Positions 1 to 6,501 of a stretch of 13,039 nucleotides of DNA are shown piece after piece. The first letter of the stretch is position 1. The number at the start of each line of letters is the position of its first letter. Under the pieces are notes generated by a model that saw nothing but the letters and a program-made list of their open reading frames with translations, did no database searches and was not told the origin of the DNA. The stretch covers positions 1-13,039 of the forward strand of contig CALVSV010000065.1 of assembly GCA_944359595.1 (NCBI GenBank), written 5' to 3'. A program made the position numbers and the translations under genes. The DNA comes from an uncultured Bacilli bacterium (GTDB taxonomy: Bacteria; Bacillota_I; Bacilli_A; RF39; UBA660).

Positions 1-101
1 TTGAAGACAATGGAAAAGGAATATCGTTTAATGTATTTATATATAATGTAGAAGACGGAATACATATTGATTATGAGAATGGTAACAGTAGTTTAGAATA
101 G
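1..101 (+). CDS. DNA/RNA non-specific endonuclease (DNA-entry nuclease type), C-terminal fragment cut by window edge
   Basis: Only the last 32 codons are visible, in the frame starting at base 3 and ending with TAG at 99-101. The peptide begins EDNGKGISFNVFIYNV and continues with GIHIDYENG. This matches, from memory, the C-terminal end of secreted ββα-metal nucleases such as streptococcal EndA, where a similar 'VEDNG-GISFNVF-YNVQPG--IDY-TG' stretch closes the domain. Such enzymes cut nucleic acids outside the cell, for uptake, nutrition or host-DNA degradation. The catalytic DRGH-type motif lies upstream of the window and cannot be checked. The truncation is due to the window edge, not to a mutation. 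The identification depends on a short conserved tail, so it is likely but not certain. Confidence 0.7.
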   Translation, partial: EDNGKGISFNVFIYNVEDGIHIDYENGNSSLE

Positions 102-139
102 TAAAATAAGAATATAAAATTAAACATTATAATATTATT

Positions 140-167
140 TTGACTTATTTAATATATATGATATAAT
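140..167 (+). promoter_or_regulatory. Promoter of the S1-domain gene
   Basis: TTGACT at 140-145 and a perfect TATAAT at 162-167 are separated by 16 nt. The expected start of transcription, near 174, lies shortly before the Shine-Dalgarno AGGTG at 181-185. This is a standard housekeeping sigma-A type promoter. Confidence 0.8.
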
Positions 168-190
168 TATTTGTGCAAGCAGGTGATCAT

Positions 191-550
191 ATGTCTTTAA
201 GAATTGGTGATATAGTAAAATGTAAAGTTGTTGGTATACAATCATATGGTGTATTTGTTGAACTCAATAATAATTATACTGGACTTATACATATATCAGA
301 AATAAGCGATAAATTTGTTAGTAACATTACTGATTATTTAACAATAAATGAATTAATATATGCAAAAATATTAGAGATAGATTATAAAAAACGTAGAGTC
401 AAATTATCAATTAAAAACATAAAATATAGAGGTAACGTAAAAATCACAAAAATAAAAGAAACTCCACATGGTTTTTCATTATTAAAAAAGGCTATGCCAA
501 TATTTATAAATAAAAAGTTAAATGAGTATATTTCTAAAGAAAAAGCATAA
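191..550 (+). CDS. S1-domain RNA-binding post-transcriptional regulator (CvfD / YugI / GSP13-like)
   Basis: A 119-residue protein whose residues 5-77 form a single S1 (OB-fold) RNA-binding domain. Visible marks are GDIVKCKVVGI, the SYGVFVEL strand, GLIHISEIS and the closing KKRRVKLSIK. The tail (residues 90-110, ETPHGFSLL then AMPIFINKKL) matches the short C-terminal extension typical of the Firmicutes CvfD/YugI/general stress protein 13 group, which bind RNA or ribosomes and affect translation and virulence. The start was set at ATG 191 because AGGTG at 181-185 is 5 nt upstream. A GTG at 173 in the same frame has no ribosome binding site and sits at the expected transcription start. No terminator is obvious downstream, so some transcripts could run into the tRNA cluster. 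Confidence 0.85.
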   Translation: MSLRIGDIVKCKVVGIQSYGVFVELNNNYTGLIHISEISDKFVSNITDYLTINELIYAKILEIDYKKRRVKLSIKNIKYRGNVKITKIKETPHGFSLLKKAMPIFINKKLNEYISKEKA

Positions 551-596
551 AATACAAATAGTCATATAAAAAAATTAAAAAAAATTGAAAAATATA

Positions 597-625
597 TTGA
601 CACCTTTATGTAATAATGGTATAGT
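597..625 (+). promoter_or_regulatory. Strong promoter of the tRNA operon
   Basis: A perfect TTGACA (597-602) and TATAGT (620-625) are spaced 17 nt apart. Transcription would begin near 632, about 20 nt before the first tRNA. Near-consensus promoters are usual for stable RNA operons. Confidence 0.85.
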
Positions 626-651
626 TATATACGTCAAACAGATTTTGTTAT

Positions 652-728
652 GGGCGATTAGCTCAGTTGGTTAGAGCACCTGCCTTACAAGCAGGGGGTC
701 ATAGGTTCGAGTCCTATATCGCCCACCA
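652..728 (+). tRNA. tRNA-Val(UAC)
   Basis: A complete cloverleaf of 77 nt. The acceptor stem is GGGCGAT/ATCGCCC (718-724). The anticodon stem CCTGC/GCAGG holds anticodon TAC at 686-688, and the T-loop is GGTTCGAGTCC. CCA is encoded at 726-728. First gene of a six-tRNA operon. Confidence 0.97.
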
Positions 729-729
729 T

Positions 730-805
<76 letters not shown>

Positions 806-810
806 TCTTT

Positions 811-894
811 GGAGGGATAGCGAAGTGGCCAAACGCGGCAGACTGTAAATCTGTTCCTTCGGGTTCGATGGTTCAAATCCATCTCCCTCCACCA
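811..894 (+). tRNA. tRNA-Tyr(GUA)
   Basis: 84 nt with a long variable arm (TTCCTTCGGGTTCGA region), as expected for bacterial tRNA-Tyr. The acceptor stem is GGAGGGA/TCCCTCC (884-890). The anticodon stem GCAGA/TCTGT holds GTA at 845-847. CCA is encoded at 892-894. Confidence 0.97.
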
Positions 895-900
895 GAGTAT

Positions 901-975
901 TGCCTCGTAGCCAAGCGGTAAGGCATCAGACTTTGACTCTGACATGCGCTAGTTCGAATCTAGCCGAGGCAGCCA
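901..975 (+). tRNA. tRNA-Gln(UUG)
   Basis: 75 nt. The acceptor stem is TGCCTCG/CGAGGCA (965-971) with discriminator G972. The anticodon stem TCAGA/TCTGA holds TTG at 933-935. CCA is encoded at 973-975. Confidence 0.97.
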
Positions 976-988
976 TTTTTGTGTTTAT

Positions 989-1064
989 GTCCCGTTAGCT
1001 CAGTCGGTAGAGCATTTGACTTTTAATCAAAGGGTCTGGCGTTCGAGTCGCCAACGGGACACCA
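989..1064 (+). tRNA. tRNA-Lys(UUU)
   Basis: 76 nt. The acceptor stem is GTCCCGT/ACGGGAC (1054-1060). The anticodon stem TTTGA/TCAAA holds TTT at 1022-1024. CCA is encoded at 1062-1064. It is separated from tRNA-Gln by 13 nt, the widest gap in the cluster. Confidence 0.97.
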
Positions 1065-1065
1065 T

Positions 1066-1142
1066 GGGGAATTAGCTCAGCTGGCTAGAGCACCACGTTT
1101 GCACCGTGGGGGTCAAGGGTTCGAATCCCTTATTCTCCACCA
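1066..1142 (+). tRNA. tRNA-Ala(UGC)
   Basis: 77 nt, one base after tRNA-Lys. The acceptor stem GGGGAAT/ATTCTCC contains the G3:U70 wobble pair (G1068:T1136) that AlaRS recognises. The anticodon TGC is at 1100-1102 and CCA is encoded at 1140-1142. Last gene of the cluster. Confidence 0.97.
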
Positions 1143-1152
1143 TATAGATTTT

Positions 1153-1202
1153 AAGCCCTAATGGGGCTTTATATTTTTATAAAATCACTTTATAGTGGTT
1201 TT
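1153..1202 (+). terminator. Two tandem hairpins after the tRNA cluster
   Basis: The first hairpin is AAGCCC (1153-1158) with GGGCTT (1164-1169), followed by a T-rich stretch. The second is a 9-bp stem, AAAATCACT (1181-1189) with AGTGGTTTT (1194-1202), closed by a TTAT loop and running into T-residues. Together they form a plausible Rho-independent terminator for the tRNA operon, although greA begins only 28 nt later and may depend partly on readthrough. Confidence 0.7.
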
Positions 1203-1229
1203 TTGTTAAATATGATGAAGGGTGATAAT

Positions 1230-1697
1230 ATGTCTAATAAAACGATATATTTAACTGAACAAGGACTAAAAGAGTTAAATGATGAATTGGAACAGTTAAA
1301 AACAGTTAAAAGACCAGAAATTATTCAAGCGTTAAAAGAAGCAAGAAGTTTAGGTGATTTATCTGAAAATGCTGAATATGATGCAGCTAGAAATGAACAA
1401 GCAATTACAGAAGGTAGAATAAAAGAACTTGAACTTATGATAGAAAACGCTGAAATAATTAGTGGTGAATCAAATGGTAAAGTGGTAATTGGATCTACTG
1501 TTGAAATAAATTATATTGATGATGGAGAAGAAGAAACATATACTATAGTTGGTAGTCAAGAATCAGATCCATTTCAAAACAAAATATCAAACGAATGTCC
1601 ACTTGCAATGGCTTTATTAGGTAAAAAAATAAATGATATAGCTACTGTTGATAGTCCTACAGGTAAATATGATGTAAAAATAGTTAATGTAAAATAA
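1230..1697 (+). CDS. greA: Transcription elongation factor GreA
   Basis: 155 residues, close to the usual 157-160. GreA enters the secondary channel of RNA polymerase and stimulates cleavage of backtracked transcripts. The N-terminal coiled coil covers about residues 9-75. Its tip has the family signature GDLSENAEYDAAR (42-54) with the acidic pair D43 and E46 that act at the polymerase active site. The C-terminal FKBP-like domain follows, including NECPLAMALLGKK. ATG 1230 was chosen because AAGGGTG (1218-1224) lies 5 nt upstream. Upstream extension of the frame would read through the terminator hairpins. A weak TTTATA-17-TATAGT pair (1168-1196) overlaps the hairpins and might serve as a promoter, otherwise the gene relies on readthrough from the tRNA operon. 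Confidence 0.96.
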   Translation: MSNKTIYLTEQGLKELNDELEQLKTVKRPEIIQALKEARSLGDLSENAEYDAARNEQAITEGRIKELELMIENAEIISGESNGKVVIGSTVEINYIDDGEEETYTIVGSQESDPFQNKISNECPLAMALLGKKINDIATVDSPTGKYDVKIVNVK

Positions 1698-1703
1698 TTT
1701 TAT

Positions 1704-1903
1704 AAATGATGAAGAGTAGTAATCAAAATAACTATTGTAGAAAGTTAGTGGATGATGAAAACTAATATAGTTATAGATGAACTTGCTTCGTAATATCATT
1801 TACGCTAAAGCGATAAAAAGAATGAGTGCATAATTTATTATGAATTAAGGTGGTACCGCGGGCATGACTCGTCCTTATAATAGGGATGTGTCGTGCTTTT
1901 TTT
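1704..1903 (+). promoter_or_regulatory. T-box leader, leucine-type, controlling the membrane protein gene and leuS
   Basis: The conserved T-box AAGGTGGTACCGCG is at 1847-1860. Stem I closes by AAATGAT (1704-1710) with ATCATTT (1795-1801). GAAG/CTTC (1711-1714/1786-1789) sits below the specifier loop, with the AGTA side at about 1715-1718. An upper stem pairs ATAACTAT (1728-1735) with ATAGTTAT (1767-1774). The specifier triplet read from the GAA-CTT-GC context is CTT (Leu) at 1782-1784, agreeing with leuS downstream. Uncharged tRNA-Leu should stabilise the antiterminator and allow expression. The leader starts 6 nt after the greA stop, so it is either cotranscribed with greA or uses a promoter inside the 3' end of greA. 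I see no convincing one. Confidence 0.93.
1862..1903 (+). terminator. T-box regulated terminator
   Basis: GCATGAC (1862-1868) pairs with GTCGTGC (1890-1896), with CGTCC/GGATG pairing further inside. A run of seven T follows at 1897-1903. It competes with the antiterminator formed by the T-box sequence just upstream. Confidence 0.9.
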
Positions 1904-1923
1904 ATAAAAGAAAGGATTTATTT

Positions 1924-2331
1924 ATGAAAGAAAGAGTATTTGAATTTATATTTATATTTATATTTTGTTATTTAGTGTATTTGTTTTTTATAATATTAAG
2001 GAAAAAGAAAAATAAGTTTAACCCTAATAAATTAAAAGTAGAAGAAGCTTATTTAATATCTAAATACAATATAGATATTAAAAGTTTAAATTATAAAAAA
2101 TACTTACATTTAATAGCTATTATAAATAGTTTAATATTTAGTATAACAATACAAATTATTACTATTTTTGATAGTATATTATGGCAATTACTTTTAAGTA
2201 TTGTAGTATTAGTACCTCTTATAATATTTTCATATTCTTTAATAGGAAAATATTATATAAAAAAGGGATATGTAAATAAAGCGAAAATAGTTGTAAAAAA
2301 AGAAAATAAGAAGAAAAAGAAAAGAAAGTAG
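1924..2331 (+). CDS. Small three-helix membrane protein of unknown function
   Basis: 135 residues, family not recognised. It has a hydrophobic segment near the N-terminus (about 5-25), a basic-polar stretch (26-60, with VEEAYLISKYNIDIKSLNY), two further hydrophobic helices (about 61-81 and 84-106), and a lysine-rich tail (112-135) ending in a run of K/R. The positive tail suggests a cytoplasmic C-terminus, possibly near nucleic acid or membrane lipids; this is inference only. ATG 1924 has AAAGGA at 1911-1916 with a 7-nt gap. The same frame is open back to 1864, but that part is inside the T-box terminator. It stands between the T-box and leuS, so it is expected to respond to leucine starvation with leuS. 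The leuS Shine-Dalgarno overlaps its stop codon. Confidence 0.75.
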   Translation: MKERVFEFIFIFIFCYLVYLFFIILRKKKNKFNPNKLKVEEAYLISKYNIDIKSLNYKKYLHLIAIINSLIFSITIQIITIFDSILWQLLLSIVVLVPLIIFSYSLIGKYYIKKGYVNKAKIVVKKENKKKKKRK

Positions 2332-2334
2332 GAG
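2330..2334 (+). promoter_or_regulatory. leuS ribosome binding site overlapping the upstream stop codon
   Basis: AGGAG at 2330-2334 shares two bases with the TAG stop (2329-2331) of the membrane protein gene and lies 7 nt before ATG 2342. This arrangement suggests translational coupling of the two genes. Confidence 0.75.
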
Positions 2335-2341
2335 AAGAATT

Positions 2342-4741
2342 ATGTATGATTATGAAAAAATCGAAAAAAAATGGCAAAAACATTGGCTAGACAATAAAAC
2401 TTTCAAAACTGAAGACAATAGTTCTAAGCAAAAATATTATTATTTAGTTGAATTTCCATACCCATCTGGTGCTGGATTACATGTTGGACATGTAAGAAGT
2501 TATACAGCACTTGATGCGATGGCAAGAAAAAAAAGAATGTTAGGTTATAATGTATTATTCCCAATGGGATGGGATGCTTTTGGCGCACCTGCAGAACAAT
2601 ATGCTATTAAAAACCATATTCATCCTTCTGAAGCAGTAAAAGAAAACATTAAAACATTTAAAGCTCAAATACAAAATTTAGGAATATCTTTTGATTGGGA
2701 TAGAGAAATAAATACAACTGATCCATTATATTATAAATGGACACAATGGCAATTTTTAAAATTTTATGAACATGGTATGGCATATAAAACAAAACAAAAT
2801 ATTAATTGGTGTCCAAAATGTAAGACTGGATTATCAAATGAAGATTCTAGTGGCGGTGTTTGTGAAAGATGTGGGTCTAAAGTTATACAAAAAGAAAAAG
2901 AACAATGGATGCTTAAGATGAGTGATTACTCACAAAAATTATTGGATGGACTTGAAGAAACAGAGTTTTTAGATAGAATTAAAACTGCACAAAAAAACTG
3001 GATAGGAAGAAGTGATGGGGCTGAAGTAAAATTTAAACTTACTAACAATGAAGAATTAAAAGTATATACTACAAGACCAGATACTATTTTTGGTGTCACT
3101 TTCATGGTTATTGCTCCAGAACATCCAATTATTGAAAAAAACAAGAATATCATTATAAATTATGATAAACTAGAAACATATAAAAAACAAGCACAAGAAA
3201 AAACAGAATTTGAAAGAACTGAATTAGCAAAAGAAAAAACTGGTGTTATGATTGAAGGGATAAAGGCTATTAACCCTTTAACTAACAAAGAAATACCTAT
3301 ATTTGTGTCAGATTATGTAATGATGAATTATGGAACTGGTGCGATAATGGCTGTTCCTGCTCACGATAGTAGAGATTATGAATTTGCAACTAAATATAAT
3401 ATACCAATAATAAAAGTTTTAAAAAGTGATCATGATGATCAAGATAAGGCAATGGAAAGTGACGGTATACATATAAATTCTGAATTTTTAAATGGATTAA
3501 ATAAAGAAGACGCCATAAAAAAAATAATAAAATATTTGGAAGAAAAAAATATAGGTAATGCCAAAACAAATTATAAGATGCGAGATTGGATTTTCTCAAG
3601 GCAAAGATTTTGGGGAGAACCAATACCTATGATATATTGTGAAGAATGTGGTTGGCAACCAATGAATGAAAAAGATTTACCTCTAACTCTTCCTGAGGTT
3701 GCTGAATATGACGTTACTGATGACAGTGAAAGTCCACTATCTAAGATTAGTGAGTGGGTAAATACAACTTGTCCTAAATGTGGCAAAAAAGCAAGACGTG
3801 AAACAGATACTATGCCTAACTGGGCAGGGTCTAGTTGGTATTATTTAAGATATATGGATCCGCATAATGATGATGCTTTTGCCTCTCTTGATAAAATGGA
3901 ATATTTTGGTATGGTAGATTACTATAACGGAGGTATGGAACACGCAACAAGACATTTATTATATGCTAGGTTTTGGCACAGATTTTTATATGATATAGGA
4001 CTTGTACCTTTTAAAGAACCGTTTAAAAAAAGAGTCGCACATGGTATGATACTTGGTAGTAATGGAGAAAAAATGAGTAAAAGTAAAGGAAATGTAGTAA
4101 ATCCTGATATGATGGTTAAAAAATATGGTTGTGATGCCCTTCGTTGCTATGAAATGTTTATAGGTGATTATGCAAGTGATGCTGCATGGAATGAACAAGG
4201 ATTAAACGGATGTAAAAGATTTTTAGATAGAGTATATAAAATAAAAGATAAATTAAATAATAGTGATAGTTATACTAAAAGTATTGAGATAAAAATTAAT
4301 CAAACTATAAAAAAAGTATCTTTAGATATTGATAATATGAAATATAATACAGCAGTTTCATCATTGATGATACTTCTTAATGAAATGGAAAAATTAGATA
4401 CTATATCAAAAAAAGATTATAGAACATTCCTACATTTGTTAAATCCAATATGTCCACATATTACGGAAGAATTGAATGAAGTATGTAAATTAGGAGATGA
4501 ACTTGCTTATTCTTCATGGCCTATATATGATGAAAATAAAATACATGAAACAACTAAAAATATAGGTGTTCAAATCAATGGTAAAATACGTGCATCAATT
4601 ACGGTAGATGATAATATGAGTGAAGATGAAATAAAAAATATTGCCCTTTCTAATATTAATGTAAAAAAATATACGGATAATAAAACTATACAAAAAATAA
4701 TTATTATAAAAAATAAAATTGTAAGTATAGTAGTAAAATAA
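2342..4741 (+). CDS. leuS: Leucyl-tRNA synthetase LeuRS
   Basis: A class Ia aminoacyl-tRNA synthetase of 799 residues, at the short end of bacterial LeuRS (800-860). It attaches leucine to tRNA-Leu in the cytoplasm. The HIGH motif is HVGH (47-50) within PYPSGAGLHVGH, and KMSKS is at 577-581. The CP1 editing domain is present, with the threonine-rich TTRPD (243-247) and GTGAIMAVPAHDSRD (331-345). Two CxxC pairs, C157/C160 with C174/C177 and C433/C436 with C477/C480, look like zinc ribbons. The catalytic core includes WAGSSWYYLRYMDP. The C-terminal anticodon-binding and tail domains end with the GVQINGKIRA motif. No key residue appears to be missing. Expression is under the leucine T-box, and transcription ends at the 14-bp hairpin after the stop. 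Confidence 0.98.
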   Translation: MYDYEKIEKKWQKHWLDNKTFKTEDNSSKQKYYYLVEFPYPSGAGLHVGHVRSYTALDAMARKKRMLGYNVLFPMGWDAFGAPAEQYAIKNHIHPSEAVKENIKTFKAQIQNLGISFDWDREINTTDPLYYKWTQWQFLKFYEHGMAYKTKQNINWCPKCKTGLSNEDSSGGVCERCGSKVIQKEKEQWMLKMSDYSQKLLDGLEETEFLDRIKTAQKNWIGRSDGAEVKFKLTNNEELKVYTTRPDTIFGVTFMVIAPEHPIIEKNKNIIINYDKLETYKKQAQEKTEFERTELAKEKTGVMIEGIKAINPLTNKEIPIFVSDYVMMNYGTGAIMAVPAHDSRDYEFATKYNIPIIKVLKSDHDDQDKAMESDGIHINSEFLNGLNKEDAIKKIIKYLEEKNIGNAKTNYKMRDWIFSRQRFWGEPIPMIYCEECGWQPMNEKDLPLTLPEVAEYDVTDDSESPLSKISEWVNTTCPKCGKKARRETDTMPNWAGSSWYYLRYMDPHNDDAFASLDKMEYFGMVDYYNGGMEHATRHLLYARFWHRFLYDIGLVPFKEPFKKRVAHGMILGSNGEKMSKSKGNVVNPDMMVKKYGCDALRCYEMFIGDYASDAAWNEQGLNGCKRFLDRVYKIKDKLNNSDSYTKSIEIKINQTIKKVSLDIDNMKYNTAVSSLMILLNEMEKLDTISKKDYRTFLHLLNPICPHITEELNEVCKLGDELAYSSWPIYDENKIHETTKNIGVQINGKIRASITVDDNMSEDEIKNIALSNINVKKYTDNKTIQKIIIIKNKIVSIVVK

Positions 4742-4764
4742 AATATATACAAAAAGATTGATAT

Positions 4765-4812
4765 GCAACATCAAAAGCGAAATATATATACATATGATGC
4801 TTTTGATGTTGC
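4765..4812 (+). terminator. Perfect 14-bp hairpin after leuS
   Basis: GCAACATCAAAAGC (4765-4778) is an exact inverted repeat of 4799-4812, with a 20-nt AT-rich loop. Only four T (4815-4818) follow directly, with a longer T-run at 4826-4832. It most likely terminates the leuS operon, though the loop is longer and the T-tract less tight than in the other terminators here. Confidence 0.7.
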
Positions 4813-4819
4813 GCTTTTG

Positions 4820-4846
4820 TTGACATTTTTTTGTTTGTGATATTAT
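4820..4846 (+). promoter_or_regulatory. Promoter of the divergent sigma factor gene
   Basis: TTGACA is at 4820-4825. An extended -10, TGATATTAT, covers 4838-4846 (TATTAT at 4841-4846) with a 15-nt spacer. Alternative registers within the AT-rich stretch 4841-4852 are possible. The Shine-Dalgarno AGGGGTG (4865-4871) follows. Confidence 0.65.
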
Positions 4847-4877
4847 ATATAGTAATATTTTATTAGGGGTGTTATAT

Positions 4878-6137
4878 ATGAATGTAAATTATAATAATAG
4901 ATTAGATAGTATATCACATAATTTTAATGAATCAAAAAATATTAATGCTATTAATAAATTAAAAGATTTAATGAAAATTAATAGAAATTGTATAAGTATA
5001 ATTGATAATTTTATAAATAAATATTTTAATAGAAGTAATGATTATAATATATGTTTAAAAAATATAAAAATGTTAAGTGAATTTATTAATATGTATAAAG
5101 AATATATATCATTAAATGTATTTTTAGAAGTATTAAATAATAATGAATTATTACTTAAAAATATAGAAGTAGTTAAGTCAAACAATCAATATAATAATTT
5201 ATTGGTTATTAAAATGTATGATCAATTAAATAAAAAAGTAATACCAAAAAAAGGTTATACATCTATGGAAAGTATAGATATGTATTTTGAAGATATAGAA
5301 AAAAGACCACTACTTACTATAAAAGAAGAAAGAGAACTTGCATTAAAAATAAAACAAGGTGATATGCAAGCAAGAAAATTATTTATTGAAAGTAATTTAA
5401 GATTAGTTATTAATATAGCTAAAAAATATGTATTACGTTGTAATAATTTTTCTTTATTAGATTTGATCCAAGAAGGTAATATTGGACTTATAAGGGCTGT
5501 AGATAGATATGATGTAGATATGGGCTTTAAGTTTTCATCTTATGCAATACATTATATAAGGCAAGCTATAGATATAGCTATAATTAACAAAGATAAAAAT
5601 ATAAGAATTCCAGTATACTTACAAAAAAGGATATATAAATTTAATCAAGAAGTAAACAATCTTAGAATAAAGCTTAATAAAGAACCGACAATAGATGAAA
5701 TTTCTGAATATGTAAATATGAATATAGATGAAGTAAATAAATTTTTAAATTTACAAAACAATACACTAAGCTTAAATAAAATAATTAATGATGAAGACGA
5801 TAAAGAAATAAGTGAATTTGTTGCTCTTCAAGATGCATCACCAGAAGATATTGTTATTTCTAATATTACTAGAGAAAAAATATTAAAAATATTAAAAACA
5901 TGTGATTTAACCGATAAAGAATTAGCTGTACTAATATTAAAGTTTGGATTAGGTAATTCTAAAGCAAAATCATACAGTGAAATATCTTCTATATTAGATA
6001 TTTCAAAAAAAAGAATTCACCAAATAGAGAAGAATGCAATATTAAAAATTAAGAAATCTAAAAATATATATTTACTTGCTCAATATATGGAAGATCCAAC
6101 AAAAGCTATTTATAATTTAAAGATTAGAAAAAGGTAA
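4878..6137 (+). CDS. Divergent sigma-70 family RNA polymerase sigma factor
   Basis: 419 residues. Region 1.2 is near 127-160 (MESIDMYFEDI at 130-140). Region 2 spans about 171-240, with SLLDLIQEGNIGLIRAVDRYD intact in sense, so core binding is likely preserved. Region 3 follows, with RIPVYLQKRI and PTIDEISEYV. Region 4 near the end has SYSEISSILDISKKRIHQIE. Compared with housekeeping RpoD, the TWW of region 2.3 reads I224-H225-Y226, and the residue equal to E. coli T440 is D232. In region 4.2 the equivalents of R584, E585 and R588 are K, K and H. These are promoter-contact positions, so specificity is probably altered. The asparagine-rich N-terminal 125 residues are unrecognised. ATG 4878 was chosen for AGGGGTG 6 nt upstream; GTG 4869 overlaps that site. 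It is likely an alternative sigma factor, not the main one. Confidence 0.88.
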   Translation: MNVNYNNRLDSISHNFNESKNINAINKLKDLMKINRNCISIIDNFINKYFNRSNDYNICLKNIKMLSEFINMYKEYISLNVFLEVLNNNELLLKNIEVVKSNNQYNNLLVIKMYDQLNKKVIPKKGYTSMESIDMYFEDIEKRPLLTIKEERELALKIKQGDMQARKLFIESNLRLVINIAKKYVLRCNNFSLLDLIQEGNIGLIRAVDRYDVDMGFKFSSYAIHYIRQAIDIAIINKDKNIRIPVYLQKRIYKFNQEVNNLRIKLNKEPTIDEISEYVNMNIDEVNKFLNLQNNTLSLNKIINDEDDKEISEFVALQDASPEDIVISNITREKILKILKTCDLTDKELAVLILKFGLGNSKAKSYSEISSILDISKKRIHQIEKNAILKIKKSKNIYLLAQYMEDPTKAIYNLKIRKR

Positions 6138-6163
6138 TTTGTATAGTAACAATTGCCTTTTTT
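6131..6163 (+). terminator. Terminator overlapping the end of the sigma factor gene
   Basis: AAGGTAATT (6131-6139) pairs over 9 bp, with one G:U, with AATTGCCTT (6151-6159), followed by T-residues to 6163. The stop codon TAA (6135-6137) lies inside the left arm. Confidence 0.85.
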
Positions 6164-6183
6164 ATTAAATAATTTATATTTTA

Positions 6184-6212
6184 TTGACCTGTATGTGATT
6201 ATATAATATAAT
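6184..6212 (+). promoter_or_regulatory. Promoter of the esaB-essC operon
   Basis: TTGACC (6184-6189) and TATAAT (6207-6212) are separated by exactly 17 nt. A second TATAAT at 6202-6207 is too close to the -35. It is a housekeeping-type promoter, so no special sigma factor is needed to explain transcription. Confidence 0.8.
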
Positions 6213-6240
6213 ATATTTGTAGAATAAATAGGGTGATGTC

Positions 6241-6492
6241 ATGAATAAGTTATTAGTAAAGTTATATGTTCCATTAATTGAAAAAGAATATGATATATTT
6301 ATTCCAATAAATAAAAGTATTAAAAATATTATATATTTAATTGGTAAAGCAATATATGAACTGACGAGTGGAGAATATCCATTAAATTACTCAACAAAAT
6401 TAATTAATAAAGATACCGGATATATATATTCTTTAGAATCTACTCCTAAAGATGAAAAAATATTAAATGGTACAAACTTAATAATATTATAG
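6241..6492 (+). CDS. esaB: EsaB/YukD-like ubiquitin-fold protein of type VII secretion
   Basis: 83 residues, the usual size for EsaB/YukD. The pattern fits the ubiquitin-like fold: an N-terminal strand LLVKLYVPLIEKEYDIFIP, a helix KSIKNIIYLIGKAIYEL, and the closing strand NGTNLIIL. EsaB is a small cytoplasmic accessory protein of the type VIIb system. In Staphylococcus aureus it affects secretion, and in some systems the same domain is fused to other components. ATG 6241 has AGGGTG (6230-6235) 5 nt upstream. The gene is followed at once by essC, whose Shine-Dalgarno overlaps its stop, so the two are translated as a coupled pair. Recognition rests on size, fold pattern and neighbour, not on a strict motif. 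Confidence 0.88.
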   Translation: MNKLLVKLYVPLIEKEYDIFIPINKSIKNIIYLIGKAIYELTSGEYPLNYSTKLINKDTGYIYSLESTPKDEKILNGTNLIIL

Positions 6493-6496
6493 GTGA
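6491..6496 (+). promoter_or_regulatory. essC ribosome binding site overlapping the esaB stop
   Basis: AGGTGA at 6491-6496 begins inside the TAG stop (6490-6492) of esaB and is 5 nt before ATG 6502. It decides the start: the in-frame GTG at 6493 has only AT-rich sequence ahead of it. Confidence 0.8.
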
Positions 6497-6501
6497 AATG
6501 T

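Noticed and set aside
1161..1229. N-terminal extension of GreA
   Set aside because: The extension crosses both terminator hairpins and has no Shine-Dalgarno, while ATG 1230 has AAGGGTG at the right distance and gives the normal GreA length.
1617..1799. Minus-strand frame of 60 codons over the greA end and T-box
   Set aside because: It overlaps a structured leader and the greA 3' end on the other strand, is low in complexity and resembles no family.
1864..1923. Upstream start for the membrane protein inside the T-box terminator
   Set aside because: The added codons are the terminator hairpin and T-tract of the leader. ATG 1924 has a good AAAGGA site.
3390..3786. Minus-strand frames of about 70 codons inside leuS
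   Set aside because: These are shadows of leuS, which shows full conservation in its own frame. The same applies to the minus-strand frames within essC and mutL.
4878..6137. Sigma factor as the housekeeping RpoD
   Set aside because: It lacks the TWW and RERIRQ residues expected for group 1 factors and has an unrelated N-terminal part. This needs the rest of the genome to settle, so no symbol was given.
6493..6501. GTG start for EssC directly after the esaB stop
   Set aside because: No ribosome binding site precedes it, while AGGTGA is 5 nt before ATG 6502.
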